From the NCBI GenBank assembly GCA_017990795.1, contig JAGNNG010000157.1, positions 1-5,597 on the forward strand: a stretch of DNA of 5,597 nt. The letters are read 5' to 3'. Of this stretch, positions 5,155 through 5,597 are shown piece by piece. This DNA comes from Deltaproteobacteria bacterium. GTDB taxonomy: Bacteria; Myxococcota_A; Polyangia; Palsa-1104; JAEUJZ01. The position numbers were made by a program, and so were the translations under genes. Under the pieces are notes generated by a model. That model ran no database searches, was not told where the DNA came from, and was given only the letters and a program-made list of their open reading frames with translations. Every line of letters begins with the position of its first letter. Position 1 is the stretch's first letter.

Positions 5155-5597
5155 CTAAGCGCTAGAAAGCGCAGCGCTGACAATCTTCCCGGCTCCCAGC
5201 TGATCCTCAACAAGCTGCTTGGGAAGCCCCAGACCTCGCCCCAACGTCTTCCCTACTGATGCCAAAGTCTGCGCGAAAGGAATGTCACCTGCAGCGTCGG
5301 CAGTACCAGTCTTGGCATCCACTGCACTGGCATAAAAGTCTCCCTCTTTCGGGATCACGCCGCCGATGACGCCGCCCCGAAACGGCTTCCCAATCAGGAC
5401 TGTCGTGTGGTGATTGGGAGAGTGATCTCGACCATTCTGCCCGTGTCTGGCCAGCGTCCTCCCAAACACATTGACCAGCGCAAAAGTCGCCTGCTCGGAC
5501 AGTCCGTACTCCTGTAGCTTGCGCAGCAAGAGCGCAATGCTCGCCACACCGCTACAGGTCTGCTCTGTCTCTTGCACAAAGCCACTGTCAAAGTGAT
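5155..5597 (-). CDS. DUF1501 family protein, C-terminal part (5' end beyond window)
   Basis: The frame stays open from the TAG at 5155-5157 to the right edge, so the true start lies outside; the GTG at 5577 is internal. About 147 residues are visible. FGRTLARHGQNGRDHSPNHH followed by TTVLIG and RGGVIGG matches the C-terminal end of DUF1501 proteins, in which a GRDH motif is followed by a Gly-rich strand. The family is related to the sulfatase / alkaline phosphatase fold and usually has an export signal at the missing N-terminus; its biochemical role is not established. After the motif, a stretch including DIPFAQTLASVGKTLG leads to the end. The gene is convergent with the ligase gene, with 18 bases between the stop codons and no clear terminator. 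Family call from motif memory, moderately sure. Confidence 0.7.
   Translation of the reverse strand, partial: HFDSGFVQETEQTCSGVASIALLLRKLQEYGLSEQATFALVNVFGRTLARHGQNGRDHSPNHHTTVLIGKPFRGGVIGGVIPKEGDFYASAVDAKTGTADAAGDIPFAQTLASVGKTLGRGLGLPKQLVEDQLGAGKIVSAALSSA

Overview
The window looks like chromosomal DNA of a GC-rich Gram-negative bacterium, most likely of the Myxococcota. The best single clue is the C-terminus of the von Willebrand factor A (vWA) protein. It has a Gly-Gly-Cys motif, a short hydrophobic helix and a final Arg cluster, which is the layout of the MYXO-CTERM surface-sorting signal. A DUF1501-type protein and a Cys-rich secreted protein fit the same group. This assignment is an inference, not a database result.

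Layout from left to right. (a) A probable gene end (2-40, +) meets a convergent FAS1/fasciclin-domain secreted protein with a lysine-rich tail (53-883, -). (b) A divergent intergenic region of about 220 bp separates it from an exported vWA protein with a Cys-rich C-terminal half and a MYXO-CTERM-like tail (1102-2436, +), which ends in a strong hairpin (2453-2482). (c) A membrane-anchored alpha/beta-hydrolase (esterase) of the HGGAW/GxSxG type follows (2604-3848, +). (d) Next comes a gene-free stretch of 388 bp (3849-4236). It is AT- and pyrimidine-richer than its surroundings and holds five GTTTCA hexamers spaced at near-helical intervals, then nested palindromes over a putative promoter, then a leader hairpin. 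(e) A small ATP-dependent DNA ligase of the LigE / kDNA-ligase-like type (4237-5136, +) has a basic Ala/Pro/Lys-rich N-terminal tail where family members often have a signal peptide. (f) Eighteen bases on, and convergent with it, is the C-terminal part of a DUF1501 protein (5155-5597, -) that runs off the right edge.

The genes do not form one obvious operon: strands alternate and most gaps look regulatory. Two adjacent divergent genes encode exported proteins with adhesion-type domains (FAS1 and vWA), so they may share a cell-surface role. The esterase and the ligase each seem to have their own transcription signals. I see no mobile element, tRNA, rRNA or CRISPR array. The least explained part is the intergenic region upstream of the ligase.
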